Assembly: GCA_023818745.1 (NCBI GenBank)
Contig: JAMWBY010000017.1
Span: 1 to 19,588, forward strand
Direction of reading: 5' to 3'
Length of the DNA: 19,588 nucleotides
Source: Candidatus Omnitrophota bacterium
Lineage (GTDB): Bacteria > Ratteibacteria > UBA8468 > B48-G9 > JAFGKM01
In this document: positions 13,660 to 19,588 of the stretch, piece after piece
How positions within the stretch are numbered: position 1 is the first letter of the stretch
Layout: each line of letters begins with the position of its first letter
Program-made: the position numbers and the translations under genes
Notes under the pieces: generated by a model
Told to the model about the DNA's origin: nothing
Databases searched by the model: none
The model's input: only the letters and a program-made list of their open reading frames with translations

Positions 13660-14589
13660 ATGGCAAAAGTTCTTGTTACTGGAGGAGCAGGTTTTATTGG
13701 GAGCCATACAGTTGATAGATTAATAGAAGAAGGTAATGAAGTAGTAGTTATAGACAATTTATCAACTGGATTTCTAAAAAATCTAAATGAAAAAGCAATT
13801 TTTTATAACATAGATGTTAAAGATAAAAAAGAAATAAAAAGTATTTTTGAAAAAAACAATTTTGATTATGTTTTTCATTTTGCTGCTCAGATAAATGTAA
13901 GAAAAGGAGAAGAAGACCCTGATTTTGATGTAGATGTAAATATTAAAGGACTTATAAATATACTTCAAAATTTAAAAGAAAAACCTCCTAAAAAAGTAAT
14001 TTTTTCCTCAACAGGTGGAGTTATGTATGGATTGACAGATATTTTCCCAACTCCTGAAACAATTGAGCCATTTCCTATATGTGTTTACGGAATATCTAAG
14101 TTAACATGTGAGAAATTGCTTTATTCATACTGGAAAAATTATGGAATAAATTATGTTGCATTAAGATATGGAAATGTTTATGGGCCAAGACAGAACTATT
14201 TATCAGAAGCAGGTGTTATTGCAATTTTTATATCAAGGATAATTGAAGGGAAAGAATGTATAATCTTTGGAGATGGAGAGCAAACAAGGGATTTTATTTA
14301 TATTGATGATGTAGTTGATGCGAACATTTTGTTTATGAAAAATGATATAACAGGAATTTTTAATGTAGGAACTGGAATAGAAACAAGTGTTAATAGAATT
14401 TTTGAAGTTGTTAAAAAAAATTTAAAAGATAAAGATTGTAAAAAAATTTATTCTTCTCCAAGAAAAGGTGAATTAAAAAGAAGTTGTATTTCAATTGAAA
14501 AAATAAGAAAGCAAACAACTTGGTATCCTAAAATTAAACTTGAAGAAGGTATAAAGAAAACTGTGGAATGGTTTTTATCTAAAAGTTAA
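13660..14589 (+). CDS. galE: NAD-dependent epimerase, UDP-glucose 4-epimerase-like
   Basis: A 309-residue extended short-chain dehydrogenase/reductase. Numbered from ATG 13660, the Rossmann motif TGGAGFIGSH is at 7-16, the FHFAAQ strand at about 72-77, SSTGGVMYG at about 116-124, and the catalytic Tyr143-x3-Lys147 in YGISKLTCEK. RYGNVYGPRQN is the usual substrate-side motif of UDP-glucose 4-epimerase-like proteins. I start at ATG 13660, two bases after the previous stop, because this gives the normal MAKVLVTGGAG beginning; an in-frame TTG at 13627 would add 11 non-conserved residues overlapping the upstream gene. Its stop overlaps that of the convergent gene at TTAA (14586-14589). It probably works with the first epimerase to supply sugars for a glycan, though no glycosyltransferase is in the window. 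Confidence 0.87.
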   Translation: MAKVLVTGGAGFIGSHTVDRLIEEGNEVVVIDNLSTGFLKNLNEKAIFYNIDVKDKKEIKSIFEKNNFDYVFHFAAQINVRKGEEDPDFDVDVNIKGLINILQNLKEKPPKKVIFSSTGGVMYGLTDIFPTPETIEPFPICVYGISKLTCEKLLYSYWKNYGINYVALRYGNVYGPRQNYLSEAGVIAIFISRIIEGKECIIFGDGEQTRDFIYIDDVVDANILFMKNDITGIFNVGTGIETSVNRIFEVVKKNLKDKDCKKIYSSPRKGELKRSCISIEKIRKQTTWYPKIKLEEGIKKTVEWFLSKS

Positions 14590-15290
14590 TAAGATGTGGA
14601 TTCCCATTCAGGTCCACTTATAAAAACATTATAGTCCCGAAAAGCAAGATTTAAAACTTTATGGTTGTGATTATAGTAATGCCAGAAACATCTTACAATT
14701 GGAACCTTGCCTCCGAACCCTTGATATCCTGATTGCCATAATTTTGCTTCTTTCCAGGTTACAATTCCATCTCCATTGGAATCTGCCTGCTTGAATTCAT
14801 CTGTCCCTGGGCCATATACAAACCATGAACACTCTGTCAAAGCAAATTCATAAGAATATGAGCAACTTTCAATATCTGGATTTCTATATGCATAAATACT
14901 CTGGTCATAAGGAGAAAGAGAGCCATAAATCGTCTCAACTTTTGTAAGAGGAATATCACAAATTTCTCCAAAACGAGGATTTCCATGTCCTTTATCGCCC
15001 TTGTTTAAATCAGTTAAACATAAAAGAATTTTCCCACTTCCAAGATAATTAGGTGTTCCAAGAGTATTACTTCTGCAAAGCAATGAAAGCCATACAGGAT
15101 AATCGTCATAATCCTGATAATACATTTCAATTGCAAGTCCTATTTGATGAAGATTATTTATACAATTTGCCTGTCTTCCCTTTTCTCTTGCTGTTGAAAG
15201 AGATGGCAAAATCTGACCAGCAAGCATTGATATTATTGCAATTACAACAAGCAATTCAATTAATGTAAATCCAGATTTTATTTTTTTCAT
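14586..15290 (-). CDS. DUF1559-like pseudopilin with EF-hand-like loop
   Basis: A 234-residue exported pilin-like protein. KSGFTLIELLVVIAIISML is a textbook class III prepilin signal, followed by LPSLSTAREKGRQANCINNL and the MYYQDYDDYP segment standard for this family. Residues 170-181 read DSNGDGIVTWKE, matching a 12-residue EF-hand calcium loop at positions 1, 3, 5, 7 and 12. The C-terminal H-X9-DG motif, intact at the left edge of the window, is degenerate here: HNHKVLNLAFRDYNV has the His and Asp but DY instead of DG and altered spacing. ATG 15290 has an AGAGGT Shine-Dalgarno about five bases upstream and overlaps the stop of the HEAT-like gene as ATGA. Role unknown; pseudopilus or surface protein inferred. 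Confidence 0.85.
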   Translation of the reverse strand: MKKIKSGFTLIELLVVIAIISMLAGQILPSLSTAREKGRQANCINNLHQIGLAIEMYYQDYDDYPVWLSLLCRSNTLGTPNYLGSGKILLCLTDLNKGDKGHGNPRFGEICDIPLTKVETIYGSLSPYDQSIYAYRNPDIESCSYSYEFALTECSWFVYGPGTDEFKQADSNGDGIVTWKEAKLWQSGYQGFGGKVPIVRCFWHYYNHNHKVLNLAFRDYNVFISGPEWESTSY

Positions 15291-15976
15291 TTTTTACCTC
15301 TTTTTTGAAAATCTTTTATAACTTGGTATATTAAATTTTTCATATCATAATCTTTTTCCCCATAATATAATGCCCAGAGAGATGTTTCAATTTCTTCCCA
15401 GTTACCCTTTTCTCTTAAAATTTCAAGCGCTTTTTTTCTCACATCTAATTCTTCTTTTTCATCCTCAAGAATCTTTAAAAGTTTTTCCTGATAGGTAGGA
15501 GATGCCATATATGATAAAATTTTTAATTTTGTTTCCGTATCTTCTTTCTCAAATCTATTTATTAAATAATCTATATTTTTAGGGTCAAATTTTAAGATTG
15601 TTTCAAATGTTATTTCTTTAATTATCTTATCTGAATTGTCAAGGTAAGTTAAAAGTCGGTTAAAATCAATTCTTCCTATACTCCATGCACAATATCTTTT
15701 AACTTTAATATCAGGGTCTTTCTGAAAAATTTCTTCAATTTCATAAAGTGCATTTTTTATTTTTAATTTTCCACAACTAAAAATAGCGTCAATTTTTTCA
15801 TCTTTTTTTTCACTTTTTAAATTTTTTATGAAATATTTTAAACTCGGCGTTTGCCTTCTTCTGGCACTTGTTATAGGTATTCTTATAATTGAAAGGAAAA
15901 TTAATCCAATACAAATCCAAAAAGCAATTTTTTTGTGTTTATTTAAGTTCTTATAAAATTCAACAATTTTCCTCAT
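15287..15976 (-). CDS. Membrane-anchored HEAT-repeat-like protein
   Basis: A 229-residue protein with one N-terminal membrane helix (IAFWICIGLIFLSIIRI, about 18-34) after a short basic stretch, then an all-helical body. From about residue 45 it contains repeated helix pairs such as DEKIDAIFSCGKLKIKNAL, IKVKRYCAWSIGRID and LDVRKKALEILREKGNWEEI, typical of HEAT or PBS-lyase-like repeats. Such repeats bind proteins; no catalytic residues are visible. It overlaps the pseudopilin downstream by ATGA, so the two are probably made together, suggesting an envelope-anchored partner of that pilin-like protein. The ATG at 15976 lies six bases after a TAAAAT box, and no Shine-Dalgarno sits at normal distance. 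HEAT assignment is by eye. Confidence 0.75.
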   Translation of the reverse strand: MRKIVEFYKNLNKHKKIAFWICIGLIFLSIIRIPITSARRRQTPSLKYFIKNLKSEKKDEKIDAIFSCGKLKIKNALYEIEEIFQKDPDIKVKRYCAWSIGRIDFNRLLTYLDNSDKIIKEITFETILKFDPKNIDYLINRFEKEDTETKLKILSYMASPTYQEKLLKILEDEKEELDVRKKALEILREKGNWEEIETSLWALYYGEKDYDMKNLIYQVIKDFQKRGKK

Positions 15977-15982
15977 TTTTAA

Positions 15983-16011
15983 ATTTTACCTTCCATTTTC
16001 AAAATAGTAAA
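15983..16011 (-). promoter_or_regulatory. Candidate leaderless promoter of the HEAT-like/pseudopilin pair
   Basis: On the minus strand TTTACT (16011-16006) is separated by 17 bases from TAAAAT (15988-15983), and the ATG begins six bases later at 15976. The GGTAAAATT context is identical to that at the pseudopilin operon promoter. The -35 box is weaker than there (TTTACT). Confidence 0.45.
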
Positions 16012-16866
16012 TTACATATTTCTTATTATACATTCTCTTTTTAATCCTAAAAAATCAATTTTTTCAATAACACTTTTTGTCTTTTTGTCTCTATAGCCAG
16101 AAATATTTTCATCAATATTTAAACTTCTTTTTATGCTTTCCATAACAATTTCTCTTATATATTTGCCTATTAGAGAAGAAAAACAAGCAAAAGGAGAAAT
16201 TTTTTCAACATCTTTATAGAAAAAAATTTCTGAAAAATTACTTTTTTTGTAGATTCTATAGTGTGAATAATTTTCTTTTTCTTCAATCGTTTGTATATAA
16301 AAATCTGGGAGAAAATAAGAGAGGAATTTTTTATAGTAGTTTAAACCACCTATCTTTCCACAATGAAACTTTATATTCTTATATTCTGAAAAAATTTTTA
16401 TTATTTCACAAAATTTAGAAAGGTCTAAAATAAACTTTGAAAATTTTTTACTTACAAATTGATTAAAGTAGTATGGACAAACAACATTTATTTTTAAATC
16501 TTTTATTTTTTTGCCCTGTTTTATTAAATCAGAATATTTTTTAATAACTTTCTCAAATTCAGGATTTTTAAAATACAAAGGTATATTTTTTTCGCATATA
16601 TTTTCATCAAAAACACATTTAGAAATAGTAAAATTTTTAAATATTTCATAAGGAGAGGATGGTAACCTTTTTTTCAAAATATAAAATGTAACAATTGCTA
16701 TTTCTTCAATTTTTTTTAAATCATTTTTTGTTTTATAAACAATTTTACTATCCTTTATGTAATCAGGTATTTTTATATCTTCCTCTGCTATTATACCTGT
16801 TATAGTAAGAGGACCTAAAATAGGCCCTAATCCATTTTCATCTATTCCACATATATAATTTTTCAT
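16012..16866 (-). CDS. Divergent RNase HII-like protein
   Basis: A 284-residue protein beginning YICGIDENGLGPILGPLTIT, a variant of the GIDEAGRGPLAGPV motif that holds the first two catalytic acids of RNase HII (Asp9, Glu10 here). Near the end, YKDVEKISPF and ACFSSLIGKYIREIVM (about 217-242) resemble the KGD...AASILAK..RD segment with the fourth acid (Asp219). In relatives I recall, a DK-x-GG motif supplies another acid; here the segment reads HCGKIGG (168-174), with Gly170 at that place. The protein is about 80 residues longer than standard RNase HII. RNase HII removes ribonucleotides from DNA; with one acid apparently missing, activity is uncertain and a non-canonical nuclease or binding role is possible. 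The start follows a TAAAAT box by nine bases. Confidence 0.65.
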   Translation of the reverse strand: MKNYICGIDENGLGPILGPLTITGIIAEEDIKIPDYIKDSKIVYKTKNDLKKIEEIAIVTFYILKKRLPSSPYEIFKNFTISKCVFDENICEKNIPLYFKNPEFEKVIKKYSDLIKQGKKIKDLKINVVCPYYFNQFVSKKFSKFILDLSKFCEIIKIFSEYKNIKFHCGKIGGLNYYKKFLSYFLPDFYIQTIEEKENYSHYRIYKKSNFSEIFFYKDVEKISPFACFSSLIGKYIREIVMESIKRSLNIDENISGYRDKKTKSVIEKIDFLGLKRECIIRNM

Positions 16867-16978
16867 CTCTATTTAATTTTACCACTTTTAAACATTTTTC
16901 CTCTATCTTCGTTATTTTTTCTCACCCCAAAACAAAAAAGATATCTTTGTAGATGAAAGAGTTAAAGGTATGCCTTAT

Positions 16979-17007
16979 TTGACTTTCAATTCTACAAAAT
17001 ATAAAAT
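16979..17007 (+). promoter_or_regulatory. Candidate leaderless promoter of the PD-(D/E)XK nuclease
   Basis: TTGACT at 16979-16984, a 17-base spacer, TAAAAT at 17002-17007, and ATG six bases later at 17014. No Shine-Dalgarno is present. The geometry is the same as at 12511-12539 on the other strand. Confidence 0.55.
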
Positions 17008-17013
17008 AAAAAA

Positions 17014-17796
17014 ATGGAAAAAAGAAATGAGAAAATTGGACTTTCTGCACATAGTTTAAATATTTTTAATGAATGTCCAAAATGTTTTTATTTATCCGTG
17101 AAAGAGGGTTTTTCAAGACCAAGAGGACCTATGCCTTCAATTGCAACTGGTATAGATTCTCTAATAAAAGAGTATTTTGAATTTTATAGAAAGAAAGAAA
17201 AACTTCCTCCTTTTCTGATTGGAAAGATTGAAGGCAAGTTAATTTCAACACTTAAAAAGACATATTACTATGACATAGAGGAGAATAAAAACTACTACTT
17301 ATGGGGAAGGCTTGATGAAATAATTCAAACTCCAGAAGGATTTTATGTCCCTCTTGACCATAAAACAAGAGCAAGTTTACCACCTAAAGGAGACCCGCAT
17401 CATGCATATCAGTTTCAACTTGGGATTTATTCTTTACTATTAAAGAAGGAAAATAAAGGAAATGAAGTCGATTTTGGTTATCTTGTTTATTATTACCCAG
17501 AAAAAAGTATGACTGATTATGAGGCAGATAAAATAAGAAATATTATTAATTTTAATTTTGAAGTAAAAAAAGTAGAATTGGATATAAAATACATAAAAAC
17601 AATAATAAAGGATGCAATAAAATGTCTTGACAAAAATATGGTTCCTGAAAGAGGCCCAAATTGTGAATACTGTGATTGGGTGGAAAATATAAAAATTTAT
17701 TATTTTGAGAAAGAAGAAAAAAAGGAAAGAGAAAAATTAGAAAAAGTTGATTTAAACAAAGAAGAAATTGAATTTCCTGAAGGAAAACTTTTTTAA
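17014..17796 (+). CDS. Stand-alone Cas4/RecB-like PD-(D/E)XK nuclease
   Basis: A 260-residue protein of the PD-(D/E)XK superfamily. It opens with LSAHSLNIFNECPKCFYL (10-27), the S-x-S-x-L-x-x-F-x-x-C-P pattern of Cas4, AddB and RecB-like nucleases. The catalytic core is visible as WGRLDEI (Asp101), VPLDHKTR (Asp115-x-Lys117) and the QFQLGIYS segment with Gln133/Gln135 and Tyr139. Four cysteines, Cys21 and Cys24 near the N-terminus and Cys217 and Cys220 (NCEYC) near the C-terminus, could hold an iron-sulfur cluster, though Cas4 usually has one N-terminal and three C-terminal cysteines. No cas gene, CRISPR repeat or helicase partner is nearby, so a repair or housekeeping role is more likely than adaptation. 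Its stop overlaps that of the convergent small ORF at TTAA. Confidence 0.82.
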   Translation: MEKRNEKIGLSAHSLNIFNECPKCFYLSVKEGFSRPRGPMPSIATGIDSLIKEYFEFYRKKEKLPPFLIGKIEGKLISTLKKTYYYDIEENKNYYLWGRLDEIIQTPEGFYVPLDHKTRASLPPKGDPHHAYQFQLGIYSLLLKKENKGNEVDFGYLVYYYPEKSMTDYEADKIRNIINFNFEVKKVELDIKYIKTIIKDAIKCLDKNMVPERGPNCEYCDWVENIKIYYFEKEEKKEREKLEKVDLNKEEIEFPEGKLF

Positions 17797-17888
17797 TCTT
17801 TTTTTATAGACCTGTAAAAAGAATATATAAAAAGTAAGAAAATAACACTCCATGAAATACCAAGCATAATCCAGCCACTAATTTTCAA
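17793..17888 (-). CDS. 31-residue MetS-like small subunit of the NSS transporter
   Basis: A 31-residue ORF with start TTG at 17888 and stop TAA ending at 17793. The start is supported by a perfect AAGGAG (17900-17895) with six-base spacing, and by an 11-base overlap with the transporter stop. The product begins MKISGWIMLGISWSVIFLLF and then reads IYSFYRSIKKD: one membrane helix with a short basic cytoplasmic tail, the layout of the small subunit (MetS type) encoded directly downstream of sodium-dependent methionine/alanine importers. It is shorter than MetS of Corynebacterium (about 60 residues). Position, Shine-Dalgarno and topology make it credible although it is tiny and uses a rare start codon. 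Confidence 0.75.
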   Translation of the reverse strand: MKISGWIMLGISWSVIFLLFIYSFYRSIKKD

Positions 17889-19422
17889 ATTTTTCTCCTT
17901 TTTTTCTCCATGAAATTTTAACAAGAATACATAAAGCAATAAAAATAATAACCAGAATAATACGGGTCATTAAAATAAATGGCAAATTTTCTAAAATGAC
18001 ATTTTTAAGTAAAAAAGTAGGTATTGCATACTGTATTGTCCAGAATAAAAGAATACAGATTAAAAATAAAGGAGTTATATATTTTATTATAAACTTATAA
18101 ATCTTAGGTAGTTTAATATCAGAACCAGAATGCATTTCTTCCCATGCTTTTTCCATTCCAAATATCCATGAAAAAAGAATTGTTTCTATTGTTGCAAAAA
18201 CCACAAGAGCAAAAGTTCCTCCCCAGAAATCAAGTTCATCTACTACTCCTTTGCTTAAAAATAAAACAGAAAGATTTGAAAGTATAAAACATACAATACC
18301 AAAAATAAAAACACTCTTTTTCTTTGATAGATTAAATTCATCTTCAAGAAAAGCAATTGCTGGCTGAGCAAGTGAAATTGAAGATGTAAGTCCTGCAAGA
18401 AAAAGCAAGAAGAACCATAAAATTTCAAATATTTTTCCTAATGGTAATGATTTTAAAATTAAAGGCATAGTAACAAAACTAAGATTGAATGAACCTTGCT
18501 GTGCAATTTCTCTTATGCCAGAAGGACCAAAGAAGACAAAAGCAGCAGGGATAACTATACTTCCTCCAAGGATTACTTCTGCAAATTCATTTGTACTTGC
18601 GCTTGTAAGTCCTGAAAGTAAAACATCGTCATCTTTGCTTAAATAACTTGCATATGTTAAAATTACACCAATTCCTACACTTAAAGTAAAGAAAATTTGC
18701 CCTGAAGCAGCAAGCCAGACATTTGCATCCTTTAATGAAGAAAAAGTAGGATTCCATAAAAAACCAAGACCATTTAAAGGACTCCAATCAGGATTTGTTT
18801 CATTTTTTAAAGTTAGAACCCTTATAACTAAAATCAAAGCAAATATAAATAAAGCAGGCATTGCAACTTTACAAACCCTTTCTATTCCCCTTTTTATTCC
18901 AAAATATACAATTAAAAGATTTAATCCGAAAGTTATTATGAAGAATAAATAAGCGGTCAAAATAGATGAAAAATACTCATTTTTAACAACTCCTTGATAT
19001 CCCTGTAAAAATGCAAGCATTTGGTCTTTTGTAGAAATTTGAGAAAAATCACTTCTTAATGGGAAAAATGTATAAGCAAGAAGCCATGATTCAATATATG
19101 TATAATAAATGAAAATCACTATTGGACCAAAAATTCCGATTACTCCAAAATATTTAATAAACCTATTTTTTCTCCATAACGATTGAAATATACCAGGGGC
19201 AGTTCCATGTCCAAATCCACCTCCAAATCTTCCTATCGTCCATTCAATCCACATTAAAGGTATTCCAAGGAGGAAAAGAGATATGAAATAAGGTATTATG
19301 AAAGCACCACCACCATTCTTTACTGCTTGAACAGGGAATCTCAAAAAATTGCCAAGTCCAACAGCACTTCCTGCAACAGCAAGAATAACTCCTAACTTGC
19401 TTCCCCAGTTTTCCCTTTTCAT
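17878..19422 (-). CDS. Sodium:neurotransmitter symporter (NSS/SNF) family amino acid transporter
   Basis: A 514-residue membrane protein of the LeuT/NSS family, importing amino acids with sodium. The signature spans helices 1 and 2: GSKLGVILAVAGSAVGLGNF, then RFPVQAVKNGGGAFIIPYF and GIPLMWIEWTIGRFGG (about 8-70). About 11-12 hydrophobic helices follow, and the unwound helix-1 glycines and the helix-6 region (ASGQIFFTLSVGIGV) are present. The length exceeds Aquifex LeuT slightly but is normal for the MetP-like bacterial group. ATG 19422 lies three bases after the stop of the preceding isomerase gene, without a strong Shine-Dalgarno. A MetS-like mini-protein overlaps its 3' end, which suggests methionine, alanine or a related neutral amino acid as substrate. 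Confidence 0.93.
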   Translation of the reverse strand: MKRENWGSKLGVILAVAGSAVGLGNFLRFPVQAVKNGGGAFIIPYFISLFLLGIPLMWIEWTIGRFGGGFGHGTAPGIFQSLWRKNRFIKYFGVIGIFGPIVIFIYYTYIESWLLAYTFFPLRSDFSQISTKDQMLAFLQGYQGVVKNEYFSSILTAYLFFIITFGLNLLIVYFGIKRGIERVCKVAMPALFIFALILVIRVLTLKNETNPDWSPLNGLGFLWNPTFSSLKDANVWLAASGQIFFTLSVGIGVILTYASYLSKDDDVLLSGLTSASTNEFAEVILGGSIVIPAAFVFFGPSGIREIAQQGSFNLSFVTMPLILKSLPLGKIFEILWFFLLFLAGLTSSISLAQPAIAFLEDEFNLSKKKSVFIFGIVCFILSNLSVLFLSKGVVDELDFWGGTFALVVFATIETILFSWIFGMEKAWEEMHSGSDIKLPKIYKFIIKYITPLFLICILLFWTIQYAIPTFLLKNVILENLPFILMTRIILVIIFIALCILVKISWRKKGEKFEN

Positions 19423-19425
19423 CTG

Positions 19426-19588
19426 CTATATATTTAATTTTTTTAAAAAATCAACAGATTTTTTATAGCCAATTTCTTTATCTTTTCCCTCATATTCAAT
19501 ACACCAGACACCTTTATAATTATTTTCTTTAAGTATTTTTATTGCTTCTATAATTGGAATCTCACCCTCTCCAAGAACTTTACCAATA
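19426..19588 (-). CDS. Sugar-phosphate isomerase/epimerase-like protein, C-terminal fragment
   Basis: The last 53 or so residues of a gene that continues past the right edge of the window, ending at TAG (19428-19426). The readable part includes IGKVLGEGEIPIIEAIKILK, NNYKGVWCIEYEGKDKEIGY and KKSVDFLKKL. The pattern GxGEIP...LK...GYxGxWxIEYEG...GxxKSxxFLKKL is typical of the C-terminus of xylose-isomerase-like TIM-barrel proteins (AP endonuclease 2 fold) annotated as sugar phosphate isomerase/epimerase. The acid in IEYEG is a usual metal ligand. Substrate is unknown. The stop is three bases before the transporter start, so the two genes probably share a transcript. Confidence 0.75.
   Translation of the reverse strand, partial: IGKVLGEGEIPIIEAIKILKENNYKGVWCIEYEGKDKEIGYKKSVDFLKKLNI

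Noticed and set aside
14586..15290. EF-hand-like loop read as a dockerin domain
   Set aside because: Only a single loop is present and the flanking helices do not match; dockerins have two.
16867..17013. Possible riboswitch or small RNA in the divergent gap
   Set aside because: Apart from promoter-like boxes no stable stem is visible; the sequence is A/T-rich without structure.
17014..17796. Cas4-like protein as a sign of a CRISPR locus
   Set aside because: No repeat-spacer array and no other cas gene anywhere in the window.

Overview
The window is strongly AT-rich and densely packed, with most genes overlapping or nearly touching. It looks like an uncultured, low-GC, probably diderm bacterium. 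Six pilin-like or pseudopilin-type proteins occur in four separate loci, including a DUF1559-type protein with an H-X9-DG motif, a class abundant in planctomycetes, Lentisphaerae and Omnitrophota-like candidate phyla. A soluble (non-lipoprotein) BtuF-like binding protein also fits a diderm envelope. I infer a PVC-affiliated or candidate-phylum lineage, but no marker here fixes the taxon.

Layout on the plus strand: 1-311 is the 3' end of a DUF1559 pseudopilin. 315-3388 is a cobalamin-type uptake and adenosylation cluster: binding protein, corrinoid adenosyltransferase, permease and ATPase. cysS (3423-4817) follows behind its own likely promoter. 4855-8537 is an unusual three-gene cluster: a two-helix HAMP-like membrane protein, a pseudopilin fused to a FecR-type domain, and a CHASE2/GAF-like/HD-GYP protein predicted to degrade cyclic di-GMP. 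A small GGQ release-factor-like protein overlaps the end of this cluster, and a tRNA-Ser(GCU) follows.

Minus strand 9074-12504: an operon of a PilX-like pseudopilin with a repetitive beta-rich body, two smaller pseudopilins and a TRIC-family channel. Plus strand 12686-14589: two tandem nucleotide-sugar epimerases. Minus strand 14586-16866: a pseudopilin with an EF-hand-like loop, a membrane-anchored HEAT-like protein, and a divergent RNase HII-like protein. Plus strand 17014-17796: a stand-alone Cas4-like PD-(D/E)XK nuclease. Minus strand 17793-19588: the end of a sugar-phosphate isomerase/epimerase, a sodium:neurotransmitter-symporter-family transporter, and a previously uncalled 31-residue TTG-start ORF resembling its small MetS-type subunit.

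The main points for follow-up are: (1) the HAMP-like / pseudopilin-FecR / CHASE2-HD-GYP cluster, a candidate envelope-sensing cyclic di-GMP system; (2) a recurrent start architecture (TTGAC-like box, 17 bp, TAAAAT, 6 bp, start codon) that implies leaderless mRNAs; (3) the tiny transporter subunit; and (4) a nested inverted repeat between the divergent pilus and epimerase promoters. No gene-free stretch exceeds 300 bases; the longest is 12505-12685.
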